A stretch of 40,324 nt of DNA from Scytonematopsis contorta HA4267-MV1. GTDB lineage: Bacteria > Cyanobacteriota > Cyanobacteriia > Cyanobacteriales > Nostocaceae. Positions 23,166-32,247 of this stretch are shown here, one piece after another; the stretch's first letter is position 1; every line of letters starts with the position of its first letter. The stretch covers positions 1-40,324 of the forward strand of contig JAHHIC010000041.1 in NCBI GenBank assembly GCA_019359035.1. The letters run 5' to 3'. The notes under the pieces were generated by a model, which did no database searches, was not told the origin of the DNA, and was given only the letters and a program-made list of their open reading frames with translations. A program made the translations under genes and the position numbers.

Positions 23166-24341
23166 TTAACGAGATATAGGCATCGGCATAATTTCTGGGG
23201 TTGGTGTCGCAGCAGGAGCAGGAGCAGCAGGAACAGGTGCAACATCTGGTTTAGGTTTCAACCCAGGTAACGGAGCTAAAGTTGGTTTAGTTGTCGCTCC
23301 CGTAGTTGGTGTTGGAGTCTGTGTAACCTGAGGAGTTGGCTCTACCCTAGAAGCTGCAATTCTGACTTCTACTTGTTGTAGTGCCCATCGCCAAACATCA
23401 TATCCAGCTTGCGATAAATGTAAGCCATCCGTGGTTAAATCTTCCCGCAAATTGCCAGCAAAATCCACAAACCAAACATGTATATTCAAGAAATTAGCCC
23501 CTTCTTGCTGAGCAATACGAGCAATTTGGTTATTTAATGTCTTAATCCGATTATTAGGAATTGTGGGTAATCTCGTGGGCAAAATGGATTGAACAATAAT
23601 CCTCGCTTGGGGATGAGTCCTACGTAAACGGCGAATAATTTGACGGTGATTCCGTAAAATTGCTGCATCACTGGCTCCTCGACGTAAATCATTAATACCA
23701 GCCATCACGTAAATAACTTCTGGCTTAGTATCAGAAAACGCAACTAGCCTCCTTAAAACACCAGTCGAAGTGTCACCAGATATTCCCTGATTCAGCCATA
23801 ATTTCCCATTCGGCAATTTTTCCTTAGGAAACCACATACTCAGAGAATCACCAACCATAACACTCAAGCGATTACCCCCTTGTCCTTGGGACATCGCTTT
23901 GCCTTCTAAAATCAATAAATTTTTCCAGTCATCATAAGTCAGGTTTCGCTTTTGGGCAGACAAATATAACGAATCAAGAGTAGCATCTGCCACCCGTGTA
24001 TAAATTTGACCCGACTTCAGTGCCGCAACCCGTTCATAATAGAGTTGGGGTCCAGAAATCAACCTAGAAGATGCTGGCTGAGTATTTGTTGTCAACGATG
24101 TTCCAGATGTGGGTAACACCTGATTACTCGTTTCAGTGGTCAAAGAAGTTTCAACAGTAGGGATTGTTTTGTTACCAGCTGCTGACGCGGTTTGCTCTTT
24201 AAAATCCGACAACAATTTATAACCTTCTTCAGGTATTGTCGATAAATGGTCTAAAGTCGAAGTTGGCACTGCAAATCCTGTGAGCAAGCCTGCCACCAAC
24301 AAATAAAACTCCCTCATACTGCGGTTTTCTCCTCCACTCAT
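23166..24341 (-). CDS. Exported SGNH/GDSL-type hydrolase, 391 aa
   Basis: The four SGNH blocks are present: nucleophile S166 in V-G-D-S-L-S, G186-I-S-G-D190, N217 in A-G-I-N-D, and D305-x-x-H308 in T-D-G-L-H. The enzyme is a serine esterase or acetyl-esterase acting on lipids or polysaccharide ester groups. An N-terminal hydrophobic segment (FYLLVAGLLTGFAVP, 12-26) acts as a signal peptide or anchor; a Ser/Thr-rich linker follows, and the last 60 residues are Pro/Ala/Thr-rich. ATG 24341 has AGGG eight bases upstream; ATG 24317 is an alternative. It is expected in the periplasm or envelope. Confidence 0.88.
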   Translation of the reverse strand: MSGGENRSMREFYLLVAGLLTGFAVPTSTLDHLSTIPEEGYKLLSDFKEQTASAAGNKTIPTVETSLTTETSNQVLPTSGTSLTTNTQPASSRLISGPQLYYERVAALKSGQIYTRVADATLDSLYLSAQKRNLTYDDWKNLLILEGKAMSQGQGGNRLSVMVGDSLSMWFPKEKLPNGKLWLNQGISGDTSTGVLRRLVAFSDTKPEVIYVMAGINDLRRGASDAAILRNHRQIIRRLRRTHPQARIIVQSILPTRLPTIPNNRIKTLNNQIARIAQQEGANFLNIHVWFVDFAGNLREDLTTDGLHLSQAGYDVWRWALQQVEVRIAASRVEPTPQVTQTPTPTTGATTKPTLAPLPGLKPKPDVAPVPAAPAPAATPTPEIMPMPISR

Positions 24342-24691
24342 TATTTTCCCTATGACAGCATGAAGAGGCTGAATTCAGGAAAAATTCTCCATCAGCTAGA
24401 TTAATACTTTATTTACACTATCCGCATTTGTAAAGTGTGCCAAGGGGTATACATTTAGAATTTCTCCAAAATTTTTGCCAAACCACTTGCACCTCATGAA
24501 ATTTCAGCCCTTTTGCCAAGGGGAATTTTTCGCGATAGAATGCCTGCTTCAGTAAATCTGACTTTACAATTTTTGCTTAAGCGTGTCAATACAAGCTGAG
24601 GTCGATTTAAATTTGGGTCGCGGTTTCATAGAATAGGACCACAAGAAGTGTTACGATTTAAGCGAAGTTTCTAATATTTCCTACCTTATAA
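24342..24691. other. Divergent intergenic region, no gene seen
   Basis: 350 bases upstream of both the SGNH hydrolase (minus) and a small gene (plus). Two copies of TTGCCAA/GCCAAGGGG-type words (24440 and 24515) are visible, but no convincing promoter, RNA structure or gene. Confidence 0.4.
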
Positions 24692-24886
24692 GTGGCTAGA
24701 GCAAGTACAGCGATTGGCGTTAGCCCAATTATTAAAGATATTGTCCAAAAACAAGCACTTTCCACAAGATTGACCCTCAAAGAGGTTATTTTTATGGGAA
24801 TGTTAGCTATCGAACAGCTAGACGAGCAAAGCCGTCAAGAGCTAGCAGATAAAGTCCACAAAATGCAGGTGGATGGGGAAATATGA
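24692..24886 (+). CDS. Small hypothetical protein, 64 aa
   Basis: It begins at GTG 24692 (ARASTAIGVSPIIKDIVQKQ) and is predicted to be helical, ending KVHKMQVDGEI. The spacing of hydrophobic residues would suit a small dimerising or antitoxin-like protein, but I recognise no family. The Shine-Dalgarno sequence is weak. Codon use looks protein-like, and no better frame covers the region. It is followed directly by a heptamer array. Confidence 0.5.
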   Translation: MARASTAIGVSPIIKDIVQKQALSTRLTLKEVIFMGMLAIEQLDEQSRQELADKVHKMQVDGEI

Positions 24887-24896
24887 ATTCTTGGGG

Positions 24897-25077
24897 GTTG
24901 ACTGTTGACTGTTGACTGTTGACTGTTGACTGTCATTGTGAGGAGGAACTTTCCTGTCATTGCGTTCGCGTAGCGCTCCCTCTTAGGGAGTGGAGGAACG
25001 ACGAAGCAATCTCCTTACAGAAAATTTCAAGTTAGTTAAGCACAATCGGGCGGGCAAGGATGCCCACCCCACAAGAA
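24897..25077. repeat. Repeat cluster: heptamers, short palindromes, one REP copy
   Basis: Five tandem TTGACTG heptamers (about 24898-24933), then a mixed segment with CATTGCGTTCGCGTAGCG and GAAGCAATCTCC of the type dispersed in filamentous cyanobacteria, then a REP copy, GGGCAAGGATGCCC plus ACCCCACAAGA (25048-25077). No gene is present between 24887 and 25203. Confidence 0.75.
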
Positions 25078-25159
25078 TTTTTAGGTTAAATACTGTATCT
25101 GTTGCAACCTGTATCCGGGCTTGAAGTATCTGTAAAGTCATGTATGTGTGTCATAGTAA

Positions 25160-25206
25160 GCAGTCAACCGTCAACCGTCAACAGTCAACAGTCAACCAAA
25201 CCGTCA
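25160..25206. repeat. Heptamer array abutting the methyltransferase stop codon
   Basis: Tandem GTCAACC/GTCAACA units, the inverse of the TTGACTG array at 24898. On the minus strand the methyltransferase ends ...F-G-TGA, and this TGA is itself the TGA of the first heptamer, so the array starts exactly at the stop. Confidence 0.8.
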
Positions 25207-26073
25207 ACCAAACCGAATCATACTCCCTTTCACATAATCCTCGTTGATTTCAAACGATATCCAACGACGCTTTAAATTCTCAGCAACAAATCCAGTAGTG
25301 TTAGAACCCGCAAAAGGCTCCAGCACAACATCACCTTCATCCGTGAGAAATTTCAGAAAAAATTCCGCAAATCCTGCTGGAAACCTCGCTGGATGAGGTT
25401 TTAGTCCTGCTTCTTTACAACGCTTCATGTATGGACTATTGGACTCAGTGTTAGCAATTTCTAACAAGTTTGGTGGAATCGCTCCTTGGTTATCTTTCTG
25501 GAACTTATCAGAAATATCATGTCCACTGGGTCGTACTTTTGCTTTATAACCATTCTTCAATAAATTTTTCATGCTTTCGCTGTAAGGCTTTAGTACTTTA
25601 CGGTTATCAGCTTTGGGGTTTGGGGTCTTAGATAACCACCAAACTATATTCACTGAATCTTTGACTCGAATCCTTCTAACAGTCACCCACTCAGCAGGGG
25701 TCGGTAGTCGGGAAGGATTGTAATGATAAAATTCCTGAGCCAGAAAAAAGCCCAATTCTTTACATAATCTGACTAAAAGCTCGTACTGATAAATACTTCG
25801 CACGGGGTTTCCTGGGAGATAAGCGCCTCCTAAATCTAATACAAAAGAACCATCGTTGGTGAGGACTCGCTTAAATTCTTTGGCAAAGGGAAGAAACCAT
25901 TCTATGTATTGTTCAGCACTTTCATTTCCGTACTCTTTCTTGCGTGTCAAGGCAAAGGGAGGAGAAGTAAGGACTAAATTTATACTTTTGTCTGGGATAG
26001 AGTTGATTAATTCTAGGCTGTCACCTAAATAGGCTGCACCGTAATTTTGGGTGTAGTAGGGGGTGAGGTTAAT
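25204..26073 (-). CDS. Solitary DNA methyltransferase, beta-class N4/N6, defective start
   Basis: C-terminal motif I region L-E-P-F-A-G-S-N-T-T-G and preceding A-R-F-P-A-G-F belong to amino-methyltransferases of the CcrM/DpnA (beta) order. The catalytic motif IV, T-S-P-P-F-A-L, and the preceding GAAYLGDSLELI and SINLVL lie in the same open frame but upstream of the only ATG/GTG/TTG codon, a TTG at 25950. The likely original start is a codon at 26071-26073 that now reads ATT, giving a normal length of about 289 aa. So the gene is either expressed from a rare ATT start or silenced. No restriction enzyme gene is adjacent. Confidence 0.78.
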   Translation of the reverse strand: MNLTPYYTQNYGAAYLGDSLELINSIPDKSINLVLTSPPFALTRKKEYGNESAEQYIEWFLPFAKEFKRVLTNDGSFVLDLGGAYLPGNPVRSIYQYELLVRLCKELGFFLAQEFYHYNPSRLPTPAEWVTVRRIRVKDSVNIVWWLSKTPNPKADNRKVLKPYSESMKNLLKNGYKAKVRPSGHDISDKFQKDNQGAIPPNLLEIANTESNSPYMKRCKEAGLKPHPARFPAGFAEFFLKFLTDEGDVVLEPFAGSNTTGFVAENLKRRWISFEINEDYVKGSMIRFG

Positions 26074-26183
26074 TGCGGGTTCGATAGCTTTTAGATGTAG
26101 TGGTAAATATTAATAAATTATTGTAAACCATTATGCTTTAGCAGCATAATATGGATAATTTCAAGTTTATAAAGTAAAGTCGA

Positions 26184-26211
26184 GCGGGCAAGGATGCCCA
26201 CCCCACAAGAG
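26184..26211. repeat. REP copy left of the RAYT gene
   Basis: GCGGGCAAGGATGCCC followed by ACCCCACAAGAG. The GGGCA/TGCCC hairpin and the ACCCCACAAGA tail are shared with 25048-25077 and 33782-33809, and with the inverted copy at 26893-26919. Confidence 0.85.
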
Positions 26212-26263
26212 GGGAGAGGGGATATTGGTTACATTGGGTTTGATAGATTAGGGCATTAATGGC

Positions 26264-26740
26264 TTAGTCGGGTATTTGCCATAAAAAAGGATATTCTTCT
26301 GGATTATTTGATAGCCCTGCTTTCACAGGATTTTGTCGAATATATTCCCAGTAAATATAAAACTCTTGCTCATTCCTAATAATGTGGTCGTGACGCTCAT
26401 CTTGCCAAACTGTACCTATATGCTTCATAACAGATGGAATATTGTTAGAGCTATAGCTTTTTATGCTATGCATAATACTACTAAGTGACCAATATTCATT
26501 TTTTGTTTTTGATTTAAGCCAAGGTTGAATTAAGATATGCACATGGTCGGGCATTATAACCAAAGCATAAATTTTATATCTCTTGTTATTAAAAAATAGA
26601 CAACTATTTAGAACTAACTGTCTAGCTTCTGGATTTAGTTCTAACTTTTCCCAGGTGTTAAAAGTAATAATATAAGTTGCACCATCTATCTCCCAATGAG
26701 GCAACATTCTTTGGTAGATTTTCAATTTCGGCTCTAACAT
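26264..26740 (-). CDS. REP-associated tyrosine transposase (RAYT/TnpA_REP), 158 aa
   Basis: A Y1-transposase-like HUH enzyme: the metal-binding pair H66-V-H68 lies in M-P-D-H-V-H-I-L. The family-specific C-terminus, V-W-Q-D-E-R-H-D-H-I and Y-I-R-Q-N-P-V-K-A-G-L, is complete. RAYTs bind and cleave single-stranded REP hairpins and are thought to spread them. The catalytic Tyr is probably in the K-S-Y-S segment near 95, but I cannot confirm it. The gene is bracketed by inverted REP copies at 26184-26211 and 26893-26919, the arrangement expected of a self-associated RAYT. Length is close to family size. Confidence 0.87.
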   Translation of the reverse strand: MLEPKLKIYQRMLPHWEIDGATYIITFNTWEKLELNPEARQLVLNSCLFFNNKRYKIYALVIMPDHVHILIQPWLKSKTKNEYWSLSSIMHSIKSYSSNNIPSVMKHIGTVWQDERHDHIIRNEQEFYIYWEYIRQNPVKAGLSNNPEEYPFLWQIPD

Positions 26741-26892
26741 GAAACGAGAAAATATATTGGTTTACATTTTTACTTCCCTTACTTCTGTTGTACTAACTAG
26801 ATTTAATAAATTATTATTTTTTCTATATTTTTTCTCCTAAAAAGTATAAATTTTATGTATCTTTCCCCTCTTGTTGTCTCTCTTGTACTTTC

Positions 26893-26919
26893 TCTTGTGG
26901 GGTGGGCATCCCTGCCCGC
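26893..26919. repeat. REP copy right of the RAYT gene, inverted
   Basis: TCTTGTGGGGTGGGCATCCC then TGCCCGC, the reverse complement of the left copy with one base change (GGGCAGGGATGCCC instead of GGGCAAGGATGCCC). It precedes a 19-base tandem array. Confidence 0.85.
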
Positions 26920-26921
26920 CC

Positions 26922-27061
26922 TTGTATATAAAAAATTCCCTTGTATATAAAAAATTCCCTTGTATATAAAAAATTCCCTTGTATATAAAAAATTCCCTTG
27001 TATATAAAAAATTCCCTTGTATATAAAAAATTCCCTTGTATATAAAAAATTCCCTTGTATA
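26922..27061. repeat. 19-bp tandem array, seven perfect copies plus one variant
   Basis: Unit TTGTATATAAAAAATTCCC, seven exact copies at 26922-27054, then a variant copy (TTGTATACAAAAATCCCCC) that merges with the psaB terminator. There are no spacers. The perfect identity of the copies points to recent expansion. Confidence 0.95.
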
Positions 27062-27062
27062 C

Positions 27063-27088
27063 AAAAATCCCCCACCTTCCGGCAGGGG
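27063..27088 (-). terminator. Rho-independent terminator of psaAB
   Basis: On the minus strand CCCCTGCC pairs with GGTGGGGG (8 pairs, 2 of them G-U wobbles) across a GGAA tetraloop, followed by ATTTTTG. It starts 42 bases after the psaB stop. Confidence 0.85.
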
Positions 27089-27130
27089 ACTTTCATTAAC
27101 TATCTAAAACTGTAAATCCAGTCAAAATCA

Positions 27131-29362
27131 TTAACCAAACTTACCAGCCGTAGAGGCAATGACAAACGCTGCGTAAGTTAGGACATAGCCAACAGCAAAG
27201 TGAGCTAAACCTACCACACGAGCTTGAACGATGGAGAGAGCAACGGGCTTATCTTTCCAGCGAACCAAGTTAGCTAGAGGAGTACGCTCGTGCGCCCAAA
27301 CAAGTGTTTCAATCAACTCTTGCCAGTAACCTCTCCAAGAGATGAGGAACATGAAACCAGTTGCCCAAACAAGGTGTCCGAATAAGAACATCCAAGCCCA
27401 AACAGACAGGTTGTTCATGCCGTATGGGTTATAACCGTTAATTAACTGCGCTGAGTTAGCCCACAGATAATCGCGGAACCATCCCATCAGGTATGTTGAG
27501 TTTTCGTTAAATTGTGCAACGTTTCCTTGCCATACAGCCAGATGTTTCCAGTGCCAGTAGAAGGTTACCCAACCAATGGTGTTTAACATCCAGAACATCG
27601 CTAGGTAGAAAGAGTCCCAAGCGGAGATATCGCAAGTACCGCCACGACCTGGACCATCGCAAGGGAATGCGTAGCCGAAGTCTTTTTTGTCGGGCATTAG
27701 CTTAGAACCACGAGCATCCAAAGCACCTTTAACCAATACCAAAACGGTGGTGTGGATAGCTAGGGCAAAAGCATGGTGTACTAAAAAGTCACCAGGGCCA
27801 ATTGTTAAGAACAGAGAGTTTGTACCGGAGTTAATTGCATCCAGCCAACCTTGTAACCAAACGTTTCCGTAGTTGGGGTAAGCGGTGTAAGCAATACTAT
27901 CTGGGTTAGACAGCAATGTGTCTAAGCCGTATAGAACTTTACCGTGAGACGCTTGGATGAATTGAGCAAATACTGGCTCAATCAAGATTTGCTTCTCAGG
28001 TGTACCGAAAGCAACAACTACGTCGTTATGTACGTACAAGCCTAAGGTGTGGAAGCCCAAGAAAAGGGATACCCAGCTCAAGTGAGAGATAATCGCTTCT
28101 TTGTGCTTTAATACGCGGTCTAATACGTTGCCCTTATTTTGTTCGGGGTCGTAGTCGCGTACCCAGAAGATGGCAGCGTGAGCAAACGCACCAACCATCA
28201 AGAAACCAGCAATATATTGGTGGTGGGTGTACAGCGCTGCTTGTGTAGTGTAATCCTTACCAATAAATGCGTAAGGAGGCATCGCGTACATGTGCTGAGC
28301 AACCAACGAAGTGATTGTTCCTAAAGCTGCAAGAGCTAAGGAAAGTTGGAAGTGCAGCGAATTGTTGATGGTGTCGTATAGCCCTTGGTGAGGTAGGTTG
28401 AACTGACCTTCACTCTTGGAGCCAGGGGTCAAACCGGATTTGGAGTTCAGCATTTCTTTGATGCTGTGACCAATTCCGAAGTTTGTCCGGTACATGTGAC
28501 CAGCTACGATAAACAGAACTGCAATCGCCAAGTGGTGGTGAGCCATGTCGGTCAACCACAGGGATTCAGTCTGAGGATGGAAGCCACCCAAGAAGGTGAG
28601 AATTGCAGTACCAGAACCAGTCGAGGTACCAAAAATATGACCAGCAGTATCTGGGTTTTCTGCGTAAACAGCCCAGTTACCAGTGAAGAAGGGTTGTAAA
28701 CCAGCGGGATGTGGCAGGGTGGTTAAAAAGTTATCCCAACCTACGTGCTGTCCGCGAGATTCGGGGATAGCAACGTGTACCAAGTGACCTGTCCAAGCTA
28801 AGGAGCTTACGCCGAACAAACCAGATAAGTGGTGGTTCAAACGGGGTTCTGCACTCTTAAACCAGGAAAGGCTAGGACGGAACTTAGGTTGTAAATGTAA
28901 CCAGCCAGCAAACAGTAACAGCGCTGAGAACAATAACAAACCAACGGAGCCTGCATACAGGTCGCTATTTGTCCGCATACCTATGGTGTACCACCAGTGG
29001 TAAACACCAGAGTAAGCTATGTTCACAGGACCATCAGCACCACCTTGGGTAAAAGCTTCTACAGCTGGTTTACCAAATTGTGGGTCCCAAATTGCGTGAG
29101 CAATTGGACGGATGTGAAGGGGGTCTTTAATCCACTGTTCAAAGTTACCTTGCCAGGCCACGTGGAACAACAGGCTGGAAGCCCACAAGAAAATGATTGC
29201 CAAGTGACCGAAGTGAGTGGCGAAAATCTTTTGGTAAAGATTTTCTTCAGTCATGCCATCATGGCTCTCAAAATCGTTGCCCATTGCCATCGCGTACCAA
29301 ATCCGACGAGTAGTCGGGTCTTGCGCGAGGTCCTGGCTAAATTTTGGAAATTTTGTCGCCAT
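27131..29362 (-). CDS. psaB: Photosystem I P700 apoprotein A2, 743 aa
   Basis: The protein begins [20 protein letters not shown] and has the eleven-helix PsaB pattern in the thylakoid membrane. The iron-sulfur F-X ligand loop [15 protein letters not shown] provides two of the four cysteines, the other two coming from PsaA. It binds P700 chlorophyll, antenna chlorophylls, carotenoid and phylloquinone and carries electrons to F-X. Length equals the usual 740-odd residues. It lies 163 bases after psaA on the same strand, a conserved dicistronic operon, with a terminator downstream. No frameshift is seen. Confidence 0.98.
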   Translation of the reverse strand: MATKFPKFSQDLAQDPTTRRIWYAMAMGNDFESHDGMTEENLYQKIFATHFGHLAIIFLWASSLLFHVAWQGNFEQWIKDPLHIRPIAHAIWDPQFGKPAVEAFTQGGADGPVNIAYSGVYHWWYTIGMRTNSDLYAGSVGLLLFSALLLFAGWLHLQPKFRPSLSWFKSAEPRLNHHLSGLFGVSSLAWTGHLVHVAIPESRGQHVGWDNFLTTLPHPAGLQPFFTGNWAVYAENPDTAGHIFGTSTGSGTAILTFLGGFHPQTESLWLTDMAHHHLAIAVLFIVAGHMYRTNFGIGHSIKEMLNSKSGLTPGSKSEGQFNLPHQGLYDTINNSLHFQLSLALAALGTITSLVAQHMYAMPPYAFIGKDYTTQAALYTHHQYIAGFLMVGAFAHAAIFWVRDYDPEQNKGNVLDRVLKHKEAIISHLSWVSLFLGFHTLGLYVHNDVVVAFGTPEKQILIEPVFAQFIQASHGKVLYGLDTLLSNPDSIAYTAYPNYGNVWLQGWLDAINSGTNSLFLTIGPGDFLVHHAFALAIHTTVLVLVKGALDARGSKLMPDKKDFGYAFPCDGPGRGGTCDISAWDSFYLAMFWMLNTIGWVTFYWHWKHLAVWQGNVAQFNENSTYLMGWFRDYLWANSAQLINGYNPYGMNNLSVWAWMFLFGHLVWATGFMFLISWRGYWQELIETLVWAHERTPLANLVRWKDKPVALSIVQARVVGLAHFAVGYVLTYAAFVIASTAGKFG

Positions 29363-29414
29363 AGACTTTATAAATCCTCTGACCTTTAGCCATCAGTATC
29401 AGCTGTTTCAATAA

Positions 29415-29509
29415 GTTATGAGTTTTGAGTTCGTTCGTTTTGAGTTATGAACAAAATATTTACCTTTACTCAATTCCTAACTCAACACTCAAAATCCAAA
29501 ACTCATAAC
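29415..29509. repeat. Inverted repeat in the psaA-psaB spacer
   Basis: GTTATGAGTTTTG (29415-29427) and CAAAACTCATAAC (29497-29509) are exact inverse copies, with more GAGTT/AACTC words between them. In the transcript this would make a long hairpin between the two reading frames, which could modulate relative expression or processing. Confidence 0.7.
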
Positions 29510-29525
29510 TTTGGGGTGCTAGTCT

Positions 29526-31784
29526 TTAGCCTACTGAAAGGATGTGAGCATGGAAGAATGCCCAGGTTGTGACAATACCACCTAATAAATAGTGTGCCAC
29601 ACCTACTGCCCGACCTTGAATAATGCTTAAAGCACGTGGTTGGATAGCAGGAGCTACTTTCAGTTTGTTGTGTGCCCAAACAATCGACTCGATTAATTCT
29701 TGCCAGTAGCCGCGACCACTGAACAGGAACATCAAGCTGAATGCCCATACGAAGTGAGCGCCTAGGAACAATATTCCATAAGCAGACAGGGCACTTCCAT
29801 AAGAGTTGATTACTTGTGTTGCTTGTGCCCACAAGAAGTCACGCAACCAGCCGTTGATAGTAATAGCGCTTTGAGCGAAGTTACCACCAGTGATGTGACT
29901 CACAGTACCATCAGCATCCACGGTTCCCCAAACATCAGACTGCATCTTCCAACTAAAGTGGAAAATTACAACTGATATGGTGTTGTACATCCAGAACAAT
30001 CCGAGGAACACGTGGTCCCAACCAGAAACTTGACATGTACCACCACGACCGGGACCATCGCAAGGGAATCGGAAGCCCAAGTTAGCTTTGTCTGGAATTA
30101 GACGAGAGCTACGAGCATACAGGAAGCCCTTGAGAAGAATCAACACGGTTACGTGAATCGTAAAAGCGTGGATGTGGTGAACCATAAAGTCCGCTGTACC
30201 CAAAGCAATGGGCATCATCGCGACTTTGCCACCAACAGCTACAATACCGCCACCAAAGGCATGGCTGACAACATTCAATGCGTTGGGGGCTGTACCACCA
30301 GGCGCAATTGTGTGAATATTTTGTACCCACTGAGCGAACACTGGCTGCAATTGAATTGCAGTGTCGGAGAACATGTCTTCGGGGCGACCCAAAGCACGCA
30401 TGGTATCGTTGTGAATGTATAAACCAAAGCTATGGAAGCCTAGGAAAATACATACCCAGTTCAAGTGGGAGATAATCGCATCGCGGTGACGAATCACCCG
30501 ATCCAACACGTTGTTTTGGTTAACTACGGGGTCGTAATCCCGAACCATGAAAATTGTTGCGTGTGCCGCACCACCAACGATACAGAATGCGCCAATCCAC
30601 ATGTGATGAGTGAAGATACACAGTTGGGTTGCGTAATCTGTCGCCAAGTACGGATATGGAGGCATCGCGTACATGTGGTGAGCAATAATGATGGTCAACG
30701 AACCCAAGAAGGCAAGGTTAGTACCTAACTGAGCGTGCCAAGAGGTAGTCATGTTCTCGTAGAGACCTTTATGACCTTCACCTGTGAAAGGCCCTTTATG
30801 GTTCTCTAAAATTTCTTTTATGCTGTGACCGATACCCCAGTTGGTGCGGTACATGTGACCAGCAATGATAAATACTACCGCGATCGCCAAATGGTGATGG
30901 GCAATATCAGTCATCCACAAGCCACCAGTTACTGGGTTCAAACCACCCTTAAATGTGAGGAAATCAGCGTAGGTTCCCCAATTTAAGGTGAAGAAAGGTG
31001 TAATACCATTAGCAAAGCTAGGGTACAACTCGGTCATCAAGCTGGAATTGAGGATGAATTCGTGGGGTAAGGGTACATCTTTCAGTGCAACACCAGCATC
31101 CAACAGTTTGTTGGTAGGTAGAGACACGTGAATTAAGTGACCAGCCCAACCCAAAGAGCCACAACCTAGCAGTACTTGTAAGTGGTGGTTCAACATCGAC
31201 TCCACGTTCTGGAACCATTCCAGCTTAGGAGCGCGTTTGTGGTAGTGGAACCAACCAGCAAACAGGCATAGAGCCGCCATCACCAAACCGCCAATAGCAG
31301 TTACGTAGAGTTGGAAGGAATTGGTGATACCCCAGCCACGCCAGATTTGGAAGAAGCCAGATGTGATTTGGATTCCGTGGAAACCGCCACCGACATCACC
31401 GTTCAGGATATCTTGACCGACAATTGGCCAAACAACCTGAGCGCTAGGCTTGATATTTAATGGGTCACTTAACCAAGCTTCATAGTTAGAAAACTTAGCG
31501 CCGTGGAAAATCATCCCGCTGAGCCAGACGAAAATAACGGCTAGGTGACCGAAGTGAGCGGAGAAGATTTTGCGTGAAATATCTTCTAAGTCACTAGTAT
31601 GAGTATCGAAGTCGTGTGCTAGAGCATGGAGATTCCAAATCCACGTAGTGGTTTTTGGACCTTTGACTAAGGTTTTGTCGAAGTGACCGGGTTTGCTCCA
31701 TCTTTCAAATGAAGTTGGCACTGGGTCGTTATCGACTATAACTCTTGCCTTTTTCTCCTCCCGCTCTGGAGGACTTATCGTCAT
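29526..31784 (-). CDS. psaA: Photosystem I P700 apoprotein A1, 752 aa
   Basis: Begins [20 protein letters not shown], has the eleven membrane helices of PsaA and the F-X loop [15 protein letters not shown]. It pairs with PsaB to hold P700 and the electron-transfer chain. Length is normal (about 750). The start at 31784 has a strong AGAGGAGGG site eight bases upstream. psaB follows on the same strand. The leader is long (next entry). Confidence 0.98.
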   Translation of the reverse strand: MTISPPEREEKKARVIVDNDPVPTSFERWSKPGHFDKTLVKGPKTTTWIWNLHALAHDFDTHTSDLEDISRKIFSAHFGHLAVIFVWLSGMIFHGAKFSNYEAWLSDPLNIKPSAQVVWPIVGQDILNGDVGGGFHGIQITSGFFQIWRGWGITNSFQLYVTAIGGLVMAALCLFAGWFHYHKRAPKLEWFQNVESMLNHHLQVLLGCGSLGWAGHLIHVSLPTNKLLDAGVALKDVPLPHEFILNSSLMTELYPSFANGITPFFTLNWGTYADFLTFKGGLNPVTGGLWMTDIAHHHLAIAVVFIIAGHMYRTNWGIGHSIKEILENHKGPFTGEGHKGLYENMTTSWHAQLGTNLAFLGSLTIIIAHHMYAMPPYPYLATDYATQLCIFTHHMWIGAFCIVGGAAHATIFMVRDYDPVVNQNNVLDRVIRHRDAIISHLNWVCIFLGFHSFGLYIHNDTMRALGRPEDMFSDTAIQLQPVFAQWVQNIHTIAPGGTAPNALNVVSHAFGGGIVAVGGKVAMMPIALGTADFMVHHIHAFTIHVTVLILLKGFLYARSSRLIPDKANLGFRFPCDGPGRGGTCQVSGWDHVFLGLFWMYNTISVVIFHFSWKMQSDVWGTVDADGTVSHITGGNFAQSAITINGWLRDFLWAQATQVINSYGSALSAYGILFLGAHFVWAFSLMFLFSGRGYWQELIESIVWAHNKLKVAPAIQPRALSIIQGRAVGVAHYLLGGIVTTWAFFHAHILSVG

Positions 31785-32247
31785 TCAGACCCTCCTCTCT
31801 TATAAACAAGGATTGAGGAAATTATAGATACCACTGGATGCCTTCTTAACTAGGTTTACCCCTAGCCATATCCAAAAAGAAAACTCTGAGGATATTCTAG
31901 ATGACTTTACGTGGAAAGTTGCTTCTGTTGAATTATAAAGTCATCTACCCCACTCTGTTATAGATATTTTAACAATAATTTAAAATAGCCAGAATTATTG
32001 CCTCGTCCGCCTTTTCTCGCTTGAATTTCGTCCCAAAAGTCAATAGCCTTGACATTTAATTTACAAAATATAACAATTTATAAAATTTATGATTATATAC
32101 CAGTAATAGCAATAGTTATGTTTTTTAATGAGAGTATTGTAGATAAAAACTATTTATTAAAAAATTATAAAGAAATGTAAATATAAATTGCAAAATGTAA
32201 ACTAAGAAAATCAAATACATATCATAAACCCCAATCAGGTAAAGATT
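31785..32247. other. psaA upstream region, no gene seen
   Basis: 463 AT-rich bases between psaA (minus) and a lipoprotein gene (plus). On the minus strand TATAAT lies at 32097-32092 and could be the -10 of a psaA promoter with a leader of about 300 bases; no good -35 is seen. HLR1-like octamers lie at 32174-32201. I see no small gene. Confidence 0.55.
32174..32201 (-). promoter_or_regulatory. Paired HLR1-like octamers upstream of psaA
   Basis: On the minus strand TTTACATT occurs twice (32201-32194 and 32181-32174) with 12 bases between, the same form and spacing as the pair before the Hlip gene. RpaB activates PSI genes and represses Hlip genes through HLR1 in studied cyanobacteria; here the site is about 80-100 bases upstream of the candidate -10. 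Confidence 0.5.

Noticed and set aside
26922-27061. Possible CRISPR array
   Set aside because: Units of 19 bases are directly contiguous with no spacers and there are no cas genes: a simple tandem repeat.
26803-27096. Two minus-strand frames encoding IYKGIFYIQG-type repeats
   Set aside because: They arise only from the 19-bp array and run through the psaB terminator.
27514-31218. Many short frames opposite or overlapping psaA and psaB
   Set aside because: Low-quality shadows of two highly conserved genes.
32048-32080. TTGACA at 32049 as a plus-strand promoter for the lipoprotein
   Set aside because: No TATAAT-like box at proper spacing; AT-rich DNA gives such hexamers by chance.
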